Shown: one piece after another, positions 11,366 through 19,687 of the stretch
Layout of the letters: each line of letters starts with the position of its first letter
Numbering within the stretch: the stretch's first letter is position 1
Source: Pseudomonadota bacterium
GTDB taxonomy: Bacteria > Pseudomonadota > Gammaproteobacteria > Burkholderiales > Burkholderiaceae_C
Length of the DNA stretch: 64,000 nt
Reading direction: 5' to 3'
Assembly (NCBI GenBank): GCA_021848345.1
Contig: JAJZUV010000016.1
Coordinates: 1-64,000 of the forward strand
Position numbers and translations under genes: made by a program
Notes under the pieces: model-generated
The model's database searches: none
What the model was told of the DNA's origin: nothing
The model's input: only the letters and a program-made list of their open reading frames with translations

Positions 11366-12103
11366 ATGAAGCACCTGCTCGAAGACCTGTTCTCGGAAAG
11401 GCACCGCCTGACCGCGCGACGCCGCGCAATGACGGTGTTGCACGAGGTTTGCCGCAACCACGAAAGGCTGAACCTGTTCGCCGACGGTGCGCCGCGCGAG
11501 ATGCCCTCCATCCTGCTCGACGTGGACGAGGACGCCGAGACCGTGATGTTCGACATCCCGCCCGAAGTGGAGGGGGTGCAGTGGGACCGCAGCGACCCGG
11601 TGCTGGCGGTGGCGCGCTACGAGGGGGTGTTCGTCGGCTTCGAACTCGACGACATCGAGACCGTGCCCTGGAACGGTACCCAGGCCCTGCGGGCGGCGCT
11701 GCCGCCGCGGGTGTATTACCTGCAGCGGCGCCATTATTTCCGGGTTCCCGTGGCCACCGGCGACGTCAGCGCCGTGGTGCTGGTGCGCCAGGGCGCGGCG
11801 GCCATCAACGGGCGCTGCCACGACATCAGCGCCGGCGGCATGCGCGTGCTGGTCAACCCGGTGGCCGGCGATTTCGCGCTGCGCTCCGGCGAGCGCCTGC
11901 AGGAACTGCGCTTTCAGCTCAGGGGCACCGCGCTGCAGACGGCGGCTCGCATCCAGCACGTGGACCAGCCGGTGCAATTGCCCAACGGAAGGAGCCTGGT
12001 GCCGCTGGGCCTGGAGTTCTGCGACAAGAGCTTCGCCTTCGACCAGGCGGTGGTGTTGTACGTGCAGCAGCGCGACCGCGACCTGCTCGCCGGGCGCTCC
12101 TGA
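11366..12103 (+). CDS. ycgR: Flagellar brake protein YcgR (PilZ domain)
   Basis: The 245-aa protein has the N-terminal YcgR domain (about 10-110) and a C-terminal PilZ domain. The c-di-GMP binding signature is an Arg-rich box QRRHYFRVPV near residue 116, then DISAGGMRV near 152. In enterobacteria, c-di-GMP-loaded YcgR binds the flagellar motor and slows swimming. It lies 67 bases after ovoA, on the same strand and just before a large c-di-GMP enzyme gene. No flagellar structural genes are in the window. Confidence 0.9.
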   Translation: MKHLLEDLFSERHRLTARRRAMTVLHEVCRNHERLNLFADGAPREMPSILLDVDEDAETVMFDIPPEVEGVQWDRSDPVLAVARYEGVFVGFELDDIETVPWNGTQALRAALPPRVYYLQRRHYFRVPVATGDVSAVVLVRQGAAAINGRCHDISAGGMRVLVNPVAGDFALRSGERLQELRFQLRGTALQTAARIQHVDQPVQLPNGRSLVPLGLEFCDKSFAFDQAVVLYVQQRDRDLLAGRS

Positions 12104-12156
12104 GCGCGTCCGGGCCGCGCCCGGATGTGGGGAATTTGTCAAATCGCGGGGGGAAT

Positions 12157-12174
12157 CATGCCCCTTGGGGCATG
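12157..12174. promoter_or_regulatory. Perfect 18-bp palindrome upstream of the c-di-GMP enzyme gene
   Basis: CATGCCCC at 12157-12164 is the inverse of GGGGCATG at 12167-12174, with TT between. Symmetry on the DNA level without a following T-run suits either an operator or the end of the ycgR transcript. It is the centre of a 243-bp non-coding gap. Confidence 0.35.
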
Positions 12175-12198
12175 TCCCCGGTCGGCGGGGCGCCGATT

Positions 12199-12226
12199 CA
12201 CGGCACAATCACGGCACAATCACGCC
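12199..12226. repeat. 11-bp tandem repeat, 2.5 copies
   Basis: CACGGCACAAT occurs at 12199-12209 and 12210-12220, followed by the partial copy CACGCC. The 11-bp period is one helical turn, so a DNA-binding protein would meet the copies on the same face of the helix. It lies in the leader of the downstream GGDEF/EAL gene. Confidence 0.45.
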
Positions 12227-12346
12227 ATTTGAACGACGGGTCCCTCGCGCAGGGGCGCAGGGCGGCGCCTCCGCGGGGGCGGCCGCCGCAGCGCGGGGCC
12301 CGCAGAGCCACGAAGTTCCGCATTCCCGGTGTACCAGCGCCCGCCC

Positions 12347-15300
12347 ATGTCTTCCGAGCCGTCCCGCCAACGCCAGTGGCTCGAGTTCGCCACCTCCATC
12401 CTGCGCGAACTCGTGGCCGGGCATGCGCCGTCCGCGCTCGCGCAGCGCCTGTGCAGGCTGGCCGAGAGTCATGCGCCGGGGCGCGTGGCCAGCATCATGG
12501 TGCTGGGCGAGGATCGCCGCCTGTACGTGTTCGCGGCCCCCGGCGCGCCGCCCGCGCTGCTGGCCGAGCTCGAGGGGTTGCATCCCGGGCAGGGCAGCGG
12601 CTCCTGCGGCAACGCCGCGCTGCACGAGCAGCCGGTGCTGGTCGACGACATCGCCTCCGACACGCGCTGGGAAGACCTGCGCGCGTCGGCGCAGCGCTGG
12701 AACCTGGGTTCCTGCCATTCCTATCCCGTCTGGCACGACGGCGAGCTGATCGGCACCTTCGCGTTGACCGCCACCGCCGCCGGGCCCGCGGCCGCCGAGG
12801 AACTGGAATTGCTGGAGTTCGCGGCGACCATGGCCGGCACGCTGCTGGGCTTCGAGCGCCTGCGCAGGCGCGGCGAGCGCGAGCAGGCCCTGCACGCCGC
12901 GATGCTGGACAACGCGCTGGTGGGCATGGCCCTGCTGCGCGGGCGCACCATTCGCGCGGCCAACGCCACGCTGGCCCAGATGCTCGGGTATGCCGACGCG
13001 CAGGATCTGGTCGGGCGCGGCGTGGACGAGCTGTACGCCGCCACGGGCGAGTTCGCGCGCTGGCGCCAGCAGCTCGAAGGGCCGCTGCGCGACGTCGGCC
13101 AGGCGCGCGCCGAGGTCTGCGTGCGGCGCGTGGACGGCGAGACGGCCTGGTGGGAGATCGCCGGCCGCCGCGTCGAGCACGACCACGGCGACTTCGATTC
13201 CGTCTGGTCGGCGGTGGACATCACGCAGCGGCGCCAGGCGCAGGAGCGCCTGCGCTGGCAGGCGCGCCACGATGCGCTGACCCAGTTGCCCAACCGATTC
13301 GGGCTGGATCACTTCCTGCAGCGCGAACTCGAGCAGGTGGCGCAGGACGGCTCGCGCCTGGCGCTGGGCTGGCTGGACCTGGACGACTTCGCCGGGGTCA
13401 ACGAACGCTGGGGACACCTTGTGGGCGACGCCGTGCTGCGCCAGGTGGCGCAGCGCCTGAGCGGCGCGCTGGGCCCGCGCGACCTGCTCGCGCGCATCGG
13501 CGGCGATGAATTCGTGCTGGTGCTCAACCGCGTGGAGGGGCCCGAGCAGCTGGAGCAGCGCCTGCAGCCCTTCGAGCAGGCCATGCAGGCCGAGTTCGGC
13601 ACCGGCTCCTCGGCGTTGCGCCTGGGCATGAGCCTGGGCCTGGCCATGTTCCCCGACGACGAGACCAGCGTGGACGGGCTGCTGCGTCAGGCCGACGCCG
13701 CGCTGCTGAGCTGCAAGATGCGCAAGGCCGAGCGCGACAACTGGTGGCTGCGCTGGGGCGAGCCGATGCGCGGCGAGCTCTCCGCGCTGGCAGCCGCGCG
13801 CGCGCCGCAGGCCTACGGCGAGGCCGCCGCGCAGCTGCTGGCCGAAGCGCGTTCGCAGGGCCTGGGGCTGGACGAGGCGCTGCTGCGGGCCTATTTCGCG
13901 CGGCTCCACGAGGACGCCCGGACCGCCGCCGCGCTCGATGCGCTGGACGGCGACACGCGCGCGACGCTGCGCGAGCGCGAAACCGCCCAACTGCGCGCTC
14001 TGCTCGAGCCCGAGGCCATCGAGCACGAGCGCGGCGACGCTGCGACGCGCGCCGGGCGCAGGCACGCGCTGGTGGGCGTGGCCTCGGCCGCGCTGACCCG
14101 CGCGCTGTTCGGCCTGCACCACGAACTGGCCGAGCACATCGGGCAGCTGCCGATGCACAGCCTGCGTCGGCTGCAATTGCTGGACGTGCTCGCGCAGCGG
14201 GTCAGCCGCGAACTCGAGCAGCGCATCCTGGGCGCCGACGAGGTCACGCGGGCCTACCGCGAATGGGCCACGCAGGCGCTGGGGGATCTGGAGCGCTTCG
14301 GCGTGTGGGCGGATTTCGTCCATCACGCCGGGCGCGCGCTGGAAAGCCTGCCGGGCATCGTCGGCGTGGCGCTGGCGCGCCCGCGCGAGGACGGCCGCTT
14401 CGTGTTCGAGTATCACAGCACGACCCTGCAGGCGCTGGTGGACGTGGGTGCCGAGGTCGGCGGCGACGGCACCCTGGCGCGCTGCTGGATGCAGGGGCGG
14501 GTGCAGATGACCGTGGTGCACGCGCTCGATGCCTCGGTGGCGCGCTGGCACGCCGCGGCCGCCGCCGCCGGGGTGCGCAGCAGCGCGGCCATCCCGGTGC
14601 TCGACGCGCACGGCCGGCCGGTGGCCGTGGTGGCGTTGTTCGCGCGCAACCCCGGCCAGTTCGGACCTCAGGCGGTGGGGCCGTGGCTGGACACCGTGAT
14701 GCAGATCTTCCGCCAGGCCTGGGCGCGCTTCGAGGCCGCCGCGCTGATGCTGCCGATGCCCGGCGCGGCCATGGCGCGCTCGCGCGAGCTGATCGGGGCA
14801 CAGAAGGTGTGCATGCTGTACCAGCCGATCATCGACCTGCGCGACGGCGCCTGCACCAAGGTGGAGGCCCTGGCCCGCCTGTGCGACGGCGAGCGCCTGC
14901 GCACGCCCGACGAATTCCTGCCCGCCTGCGGCAGCGTGGAACTGGGCCAGCTGTTCAGCCAGGGTCTTTCCCAGGTGCTGCGTCAGCTCGGCGACTGGGA
15001 GCGCGAGGGGCTGCGCGTCGACGCCTCGATCAACCTGCCGCCCAGCGTGTTGCGCCAGCGCGACTTGTGCGCGGTGGTGGAGCGCGAACTGCTGGCGCAC
15101 GGCGTCGAGCCGTCGCGCCTGACCTTCGAGCTGCTGGAGACCGAGCAGTGGATCGGCGACTCGAGCATCGACCGCACCGTGGAGTCGCTCAAGGTGCTGG
15201 GCACCCGCATGGCCATGGACGACATGGGCGCCGGGCATTCCACGCTGCTGCGCCTGCGCCAGCTGCAGTTCGACCTGGTGAAGATCGATCGCGAACTGGT

Positions 15301-15556
15301 GCGCGACATGCCGTCCCATCCGCAGGCGGTGGCGGCGATCGTCGGCGGCCTCACCGATCTCATGCACCGGCTCGGCCTGGCCGTGGTGGTCGAGGGGCTG
15401 GAAACGCCCGAACTGGTGCGCCTGGCCACCGAACTCGGCGCGGACGCGGGCCAGGGTTTCGCCATCGCCCGCCCGCTGGCGCCGCACCAGGCGCTGGAGT
15501 GGCTGCGCGCGCGCCGTGCCGCGCAGGGCCGGCGCGCGCTGGAGCCGGCCTTATAA
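12347..15556 (+). CDS. Multidomain c-di-GMP enzyme: GAF-PAS-GGDEF-(globin-like)-GAF-EAL
   Basis: The 1069-aa soluble protein carries both c-di-GMP synthesis and breakdown domains. In order: a GAF domain (about 15-175), a PAS domain (about 185-300), and a GGDEF domain (about 305-465) with an intact RIGGDEFVL but no RxxD inhibitory site in front. Next comes a helical segment (about 470-650) with AGRRHALVGV, which resembles the proximal-His region of globin-coupled sensors. A second GAF (about 660-800) and an EAL domain (about 805-1055) with VEALARL, DDMGAG, KIDREL and VEGLET follow. In canonical EAL domains the third motif reads DDFGTG, so activity is likely but unproven. The start is uncertain: GTG at 12329 or ATG at 12347, neither with a clear ribosome site. 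Heme-based gas sensing is an inference. Confidence 0.88.
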   Translation: MSSEPSRQRQWLEFATSILRELVAGHAPSALAQRLCRLAESHAPGRVASIMVLGEDRRLYVFAAPGAPPALLAELEGLHPGQGSGSCGNAALHEQPVLVDDIASDTRWEDLRASAQRWNLGSCHSYPVWHDGELIGTFALTATAAGPAAAEELELLEFAATMAGTLLGFERLRRRGEREQALHAAMLDNALVGMALLRGRTIRAANATLAQMLGYADAQDLVGRGVDELYAATGEFARWRQQLEGPLRDVGQARAEVCVRRVDGETAWWEIAGRRVEHDHGDFDSVWSAVDITQRRQAQERLRWQARHDALTQLPNRFGLDHFLQRELEQVAQDGSRLALGWLDLDDFAGVNERWGHLVGDAVLRQVAQRLSGALGPRDLLARIGGDEFVLVLNRVEGPEQLEQRLQPFEQAMQAEFGTGSSALRLGMSLGLAMFPDDETSVDGLLRQADAALLSCKMRKAERDNWWLRWGEPMRGELSALAAARAPQAYGEAAAQLLAEARSQGLGLDEALLRAYFARLHEDARTAAALDALDGDTRATLRERETAQLRALLEPEAIEHERGDAATRAGRRHALVGVASAALTRALFGLHHELAEHIGQLPMHSLRRLQLLDVLAQRVSRELEQRILGADEVTRAYREWATQALGDLERFGVWADFVHHAGRALESLPGIVGVALARPREDGRFVFEYHSTTLQALVDVGAEVGGDGTLARCWMQGRVQMTVVHALDASVARWHAAAAAAGVRSSAAIPVLDAHGRPVAVVALFARNPGQFGPQAVGPWLDTVMQIFRQAWARFEAAALMLPMPGAAMARSRELIGAQKVCMLYQPIIDLRDGACTKVEALARLCDGERLRTPDEFLPACGSVELGQLFSQGLSQVLRQLGDWEREGLRVDASINLPPSVLRQRDLCAVVERELLAHGVEPSRLTFELLETEQWIGDSSIDRTVESLKVLGTRMAMDDMGAGHSTLLRLRQLQFDLVKIDRELVRDMPSHPQAVAAIVGGLTDLMHRLGLAVVVEGLETPELVRLATELGADAGQGFAIARPLAPHQALEWLRARRAAQGRRALEPAL

Positions 15557-15670
15557 CCGGCGCGTCTATCGGTATCACCACTCGGTAGTTTGGATCGCGG
15601 GAAGGCCTGCCTAGCATGCAGGCTGTGTCGAACCCTGCGCGCGCCTCCGGCGCCGTGCGAAACCCGCCCC

Positions 15671-17389
15671 ATGTACCGCTACAGTGCCTTCGACCGCGCC
15701 TTCGTGCACGCGCGCGCGGCCCAGTTCCGAGACCAGTTGCGCCGGCACCTGGAAGGTTCGCTGGGCGACGACGAGTTCAAGCCGCTGCGTCTGCAGAACG
15801 GCTGGTACATCCAGCGTCACGCGCCGATGCTGCGGGTGGCGGTGCCCTACGGCGCCCTGGCGACGCGCCAGCTGCGCGCGCTGGCCGACATCGCCGAGCG
15901 CTTCGACCGCGGCTACGCGCATTTCACGACGCGCCAGAACGTGCAGTACAACTGGATCGAGCTGCCGCGCGCCGCCGACGTCATGGACCTGCTGGCCGAG
16001 GTGGACATGCACGGAATCCAGACCAGCGGCAACTGCGTGCGCAACATCACCACCGACGCGCTGGCCGGCGTGGCGCCGGACGAGATCGCCGACCCGCGAC
16101 CCTATTGCGAGATCCTGCGCCAGTGGAGCACCCTGCACCCGGAATTCGCCTTCCTGCCGCGCAAGTTCAAGATCGCCGTCAGCGGTTCCGTCGAGGACCG
16201 CGTCGCCTCGGGCTGGTACGACATCGGCCTGCACCTGGTGCGCGATGACGCCGGGGAACTGGGCCTGCGGGTGATGGCCGGGGGAGGCATGGGACGCACG
16301 CCGCTGATCGGCAGCGTGGTGCGCGAATTCCTTCCGGTGCGCCACATGCTGCAATACACCGAGGCCATCCTGCGGGTCTACAACCTGTACGGGCGGCGCG
16401 ACAACCTGTGGAAGGCGCGCATCAAGATCCTGGTGCGCTCCGAGGGGCAGCGCTTCGTGGACGCGGTGGAGCGCGAATTCGCCACCATGCTCGAGCGCGA
16501 CCTCGGCGCCGAGGCGCTGCTGGTCACCGAGGACCAGGTGCGGGCCATGGCCGCCCACTTCGAGGTTCCGCCGGAGCATGTGCCGACGCCGCGGCAGGCC
16601 GACGAGGCTGCCGAGGCGGCGCGCCGGGCCGCCGGCGACATGGCCCATGCGCGGTGGCTGGAGCGCAACGTGCATGCGCACCGGCTGGCCGACCACCGCG
16701 TGGTCACGCTGTCGCTCAAGCGCCCGGGCCAGGCGCCGGGCAACGCCACCGCGCAGCAGATGCGCGCGGCCGCGGCGCTGGCCGAGCGCTTCGGGCGCGG
16801 CGAACTGCGGGTCAGCCACGAGCAGAACCTGGTGCTGCCGTGGGTGCGCGAGTCCGAGCTGGCGCTGCTGTGGGAGCAGGCGCGCGAGGCCGGCATGGCC
16901 ACCCCCAACATCGGACTGCTGGGCGACATCATCGCCTGCCCGGGCGGCGATTTCTGCTCCCTGGCCAATGCGCGCTCGCTGCCGGTGGCCGAGGACATCG
17001 CCCAGCGCTTCCAGGATCTGGACGAGATGTTCGACATCGGCGACCTGGACCTGAACATCAGCGGGTGCATCAACTCCTGCGGCCACCATCACAGCGGCCA
17101 CATCGGGATCCTCGGCGTGGACAAGGACGGAGCCGAGTGGTACCAGATCACGGTCGGCGGCGGCGACGGTTCGACGCGCGGCGGCAGTGCCTCGCCCGGA
17201 CGCATCATCGGCGCGTCCTTCGCCGCCGACGAGGTGGCCGACGCGGTGGAGGCGCTGATCGACCTGTACCGCGAGCAGCGCCAGCAGGGCGAACGATTCC
17301 TCGACACGGCGCGCCGGCTCGGCCCGGCGCCTTTCGCGGCGGCCGCGGACGCGGTGCGGCGCAGCACGGCACGCAAGGTGGCGGCATGA
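15671..17389 (+). CDS. cysI: Assimilatory sulfite reductase hemoprotein CysI
   Basis: The 572-aa siroheme/[4Fe-4S] enzyme reduces sulfite to sulfide with six electrons. The cluster cysteines Cys423, Cys429, Cys466 and Cys470 lie in ACPGGDFCSLA and GCINSCGHHH. The substrate-binding arginine/lysine-rich motifs include TTRQNVQYNWI and LPRKFKIAVSG. It heads a six-gene run (cysI-DUF934-cysH-cysD-cysN-cobA) with overlapping start and stop codons. No CysJ flavoprotein is encoded nearby, so electrons must come from elsewhere, possibly through the DUF934 partner or ferredoxin. The ATG at 15671 was chosen by alignment of the N-terminus MYRYSAFDRAFV with the family; the longer frame has no support. CysB control is expected, but its sites are too loose to call. 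Confidence 0.94.
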   Translation: MYRYSAFDRAFVHARAAQFRDQLRRHLEGSLGDDEFKPLRLQNGWYIQRHAPMLRVAVPYGALATRQLRALADIAERFDRGYAHFTTRQNVQYNWIELPRAADVMDLLAEVDMHGIQTSGNCVRNITTDALAGVAPDEIADPRPYCEILRQWSTLHPEFAFLPRKFKIAVSGSVEDRVASGWYDIGLHLVRDDAGELGLRVMAGGGMGRTPLIGSVVREFLPVRHMLQYTEAILRVYNLYGRRDNLWKARIKILVRSEGQRFVDAVEREFATMLERDLGAEALLVTEDQVRAMAAHFEVPPEHVPTPRQADEAAEAARRAAGDMAHARWLERNVHAHRLADHRVVTLSLKRPGQAPGNATAQQMRAAAALAERFGRGELRVSHEQNLVLPWVRESELALLWEQAREAGMATPNIGLLGDIIACPGGDFCSLANARSLPVAEDIAQRFQDLDEMFDIGDLDLNISGCINSCGHHHSGHIGILGVDKDGAEWYQITVGGGDGSTRGGSASPGRIIGASFAADEVADAVEALIDLYREQRQQGERFLDTARRLGPAPFAAAADAVRRSTARKVAA

Positions 17390-17892
17390 AATTCATCGAT
17401 CCCTCGCGCGACCCCTGGCGCGCCCACGACCCGGCGCAGCAGATCGCTCCGGCGCACGCGTTGCTGGCTGCGCAGGACTGGCTGGCCCTGGAGCCCGCGC
17501 GCCGCGAGCAGCTCGCGCGCGCCTCGCGCATCGGCCTGCTGCTGCCCAACGACTTCGACGTCGAGGCCCTGGAGCCCGAACTGGGCTCGCTGAGCCTGCT
17601 CGCGCTGCAGTTCCCGAAGTGGACCGACGGGCGTGCCTACACGCAGGCCCGGTTGCTGCGGCTGCGGTACCGTTTCGCGGGCGAGCTGCGCGCCACCGGC
17701 CAGGTGCTGGTGGACATGCTGCTGCCGATGGCGCGCAGCGGATTCGATGCCGCGCAATTGCGCGAGGACCAGGACCCGCTGGCGGCGCGCCGCGCGCTGG
17801 AGTTCTTCCCCGGCCACTACCAGGCCGACGCCCGGCAGCCGCTGCAGCGGCCCGCGGGTCTGGGCTGGGCTGCGCTGGCGGTGGCGGCATGA
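17386..17892 (+). CDS. DUF934 family protein, sulfite-reduction partner
   Basis: The 168-aa protein belongs to DUF934, which sits next to CysI-type sulfite reductases in many proteobacteria and is commonly annotated as an oxidoreductase involved in sulfite reduction. No cysteine motif or nucleotide-binding loop is visible. Conserved-looking parts include IGLLLPNDFDVEAL, FPKWTDGRAYTQARLLR, TGQVLVDMLLPMARSGFDA and FFPGHYQ. The ATG overlaps the cysI stop and its stop overlaps the cysH start, so its dose is tied to both. The biochemical function is not established. Confidence 0.88.
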   Translation: MKFIDPSRDPWRAHDPAQQIAPAHALLAAQDWLALEPARREQLARASRIGLLLPNDFDVEALEPELGSLSLLALQFPKWTDGRAYTQARLLRLRYRFAGELRATGQVLVDMLLPMARSGFDAAQLREDQDPLAARRALEFFPGHYQADARQPLQRPAGLGWAALAVAA

Positions 17893-18686
17893 ACACGGCG
17901 GGCGGATTCGAGGCCCTCGATACGGTCGTGGGGTCGGATGCGCCGGTGCTGCCGGCCACGCAGCGCCATGCGCGCCCCGGCGCGCATCACGCCGAGCTGG
18001 TCGAGCAGGCGGTGGCCGTGCTGCGCCAGGCGGCCGCCGAGCATGCCGGAGCGGTCGTGCAGGCGAGCAGCCTGGGCGTGGAGGACATGCTGCTGACGGA
18101 TCTGATCCATCGCCATGGCCTGGACATTCCGGTGGCCACGCTGGACACCGGGGCGCTGCATCCGCAGACCCTGGAACTGATCGATCGCCTGCGTCGCCAC
18201 TACGCCATCGAAGTGCAGGTCTGGCAGCCGCGGCAGGAGGCGGTGGTGGAGTTCGTCGCTCGCAACGGCCGCGAGGCGATGTACCGCAGCGTGGACCTGC
18301 GCAAGGCCTGCTGCGCGGTGCGCAAGCTCGAGCCGCTGGGGCGCATGCTCGAGGGGCGCAGCGCCTGGGTCACCGGTCTGCGGCGCGAGCAGTCGGCGCA
18401 GCGCGACGGCGTGCGTGAGCGTGAGACCGGCGACGACGGCCGCGTGAAATTCAGCCCGCTGGCGCAGTGGAGCCTGGGCGACGTATGGCATTACGTGGCC
18501 GGGCACGGCGTGCCCTACAACCCCCTGCACGATCGCTTCTACCCCAGCATCGGCTGCGCGCCCTGTACGCGCGCCGTGGCGGTGGGAGAGGACCAGCGGG
18601 CAGGCCGCTGGTGGTGGGAGCTGGATGGAGCGAAGGAGTGCGGCCTGCACTCCGAGCAGGGACATGCCGTGGGAGCGAGACCGTGA
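17889..18686 (+). CDS. cysH: Adenylyl-sulfate (APS) reductase CysH, [4Fe-4S] type
   Basis: The 265-aa protein reduces adenylyl sulfate to sulfite using thioredoxin or a similar reductant. Two cysteine pairs, KACCAVRK near residue 140 and GCAPCTRA near 223, identify the iron-sulfur APS reductase rather than the cluster-free PAPS reductase. The N-terminal half has the family's SSLGVEDMLLTDL and LDTGALHPQT. The catalytic Cys is in KECGLHSEQGH near the C-terminus. This agrees with the absence of an APS kinase domain or cysC in the operon. Start and stop overlap the neighbours by four bases. Confidence 0.95.
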   Translation: MNTAGGFEALDTVVGSDAPVLPATQRHARPGAHHAELVEQAVAVLRQAAAEHAGAVVQASSLGVEDMLLTDLIHRHGLDIPVATLDTGALHPQTLELIDRLRRHYAIEVQVWQPRQEAVVEFVARNGREAMYRSVDLRKACCAVRKLEPLGRMLEGRSAWVTGLRREQSAQRDGVRERETGDDGRVKFSPLAQWSLGDVWHYVAGHGVPYNPLHDRFYPSIGCAPCTRAVAVGEDQRAGRWWWELDGAKECGLHSEQGHAVGARP

Positions 18687-19687
18687 ACGCCATCGTGGAA
18701 CAGGAACTTCAGGAACAGGAGGCGCTCGACGCGCGCGCCGCGCGCACCGCGCGGGAACTCCCCGTCGTGGACCGGCGCCATCTGGACGCGCTGGAGGAAG
18801 AGGCCATCTTCATCCTGCGCGAGGTCGCCGGAGCCTTCGAGCGCCCGGCGCTGCTGTTCTCCGGGGGCAAGGATTCCTGCGTGGTGCTGCGCCTGGCGCA
18901 CAAGGCCTTCCGCGAGCGTCGCGCCGACGGTGGCTTCGACGGGCGCCTTCCGTTCCCGCTGCTGCACGTCGACACCGGGCACAACTTCCCCGAGGTCATC
19001 GAGTTCCGCGATTCCGAGGTGGCGCGCCACGGCGACGAGCTGATCGTGGCGCACCTGGAGGAGTCGATCCGGCGCGGCAGCGTGCGCTTGCGCGACCCGC
19101 TGGAATCACGCAACCCGCACCAGAGCGTCACGCTGCTGGAAGCCATCGAGCAGCACCGCTTCGACTGCCTGATCGGCGGCGCGCGGCGCGACGAGGAGAA
19201 GGCGCGAGCCAAGGAACGCATCTTCAGCCACCGCGATGCATTCGGCCAGTGGCAGCCCAAGGAGCAGCGCGCCGAGTTGTGGTCGCTGTTCAACACGCGC
19301 CTGCGCCCCGGTGAGCATTTCCGCGCCTTCCCCATCAGCAACTGGACCGAGCTCGACGTGTGGATGTACATCGCGCGCGAGAACATCCCGCTGCCCTCGC
19401 TGTACTACAGCCATCGCCGCGAGGTGGTGCCGCGCGGCGGCCTGCTGGTCCCGGTAACCGAGCTGACTCCGCCGCGCGCCGGCGAGACCGTGGAACGGGC
19501 GGACGTGCGCTTTCGCACCGTGGGCGACATGAGCTGCACCTGCCCGGTGCCGAGCCTGGCGGCCGATGCCGCGCAGGTGGTGGAAGAGACCTTGACCGTC
19601 ACGCTGAGCGAGCGCGGCGCCACGCGCATGGACGACCGCAGCAGCCAGGCGGCGATGGAGCGGCGCAAGAAGGAGGGCTATTTCTGA
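18683..19687 (+). CDS. cysD: Sulfate adenylyltransferase small subunit CysD
   Basis: The 334-aa PP-loop ATP pyrophosphatase-type subunit makes APS from sulfate and ATP. The PP-loop SGGKDSCVVLRLA is near residue 62, followed by LHVDTGHNFPEVIEFRD and the family motifs GGARRDEEKARAKER and FPISNWTELDVWMYI. Translation starts at GTG 18683, inside the end of cysH (GTGA). The next start, cysN, shares an A with the cysD stop (TGATG). CysD works as a heterodimer with the GTPase CysN. Confidence 0.95.
   Translation: MNAIVEQELQEQEALDARAARTARELPVVDRRHLDALEEEAIFILREVAGAFERPALLFSGGKDSCVVLRLAHKAFRERRADGGFDGRLPFPLLHVDTGHNFPEVIEFRDSEVARHGDELIVAHLEESIRRGSVRLRDPLESRNPHQSVTLLEAIEQHRFDCLIGGARRDEEKARAKERIFSHRDAFGQWQPKEQRAELWSLFNTRLRPGEHFRAFPISNWTELDVWMYIARENIPLPSLYYSHRREVVPRGGLLVPVTELTPPRAGETVERADVRFRTVGDMSCTCPVPSLAADAAQVVEETLTVTLSERGATRMDDRSSQAAMERRKKEGYF

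Noticed and set aside
12209-15487. 1092-codon minus-strand frame opposite the GGDEF/EAL gene
   Set aside because: The plus strand has clear GAF, GGDEF and EAL motifs in this interval. The minus-strand product is Gln/His/Arg-rich and motif-free.
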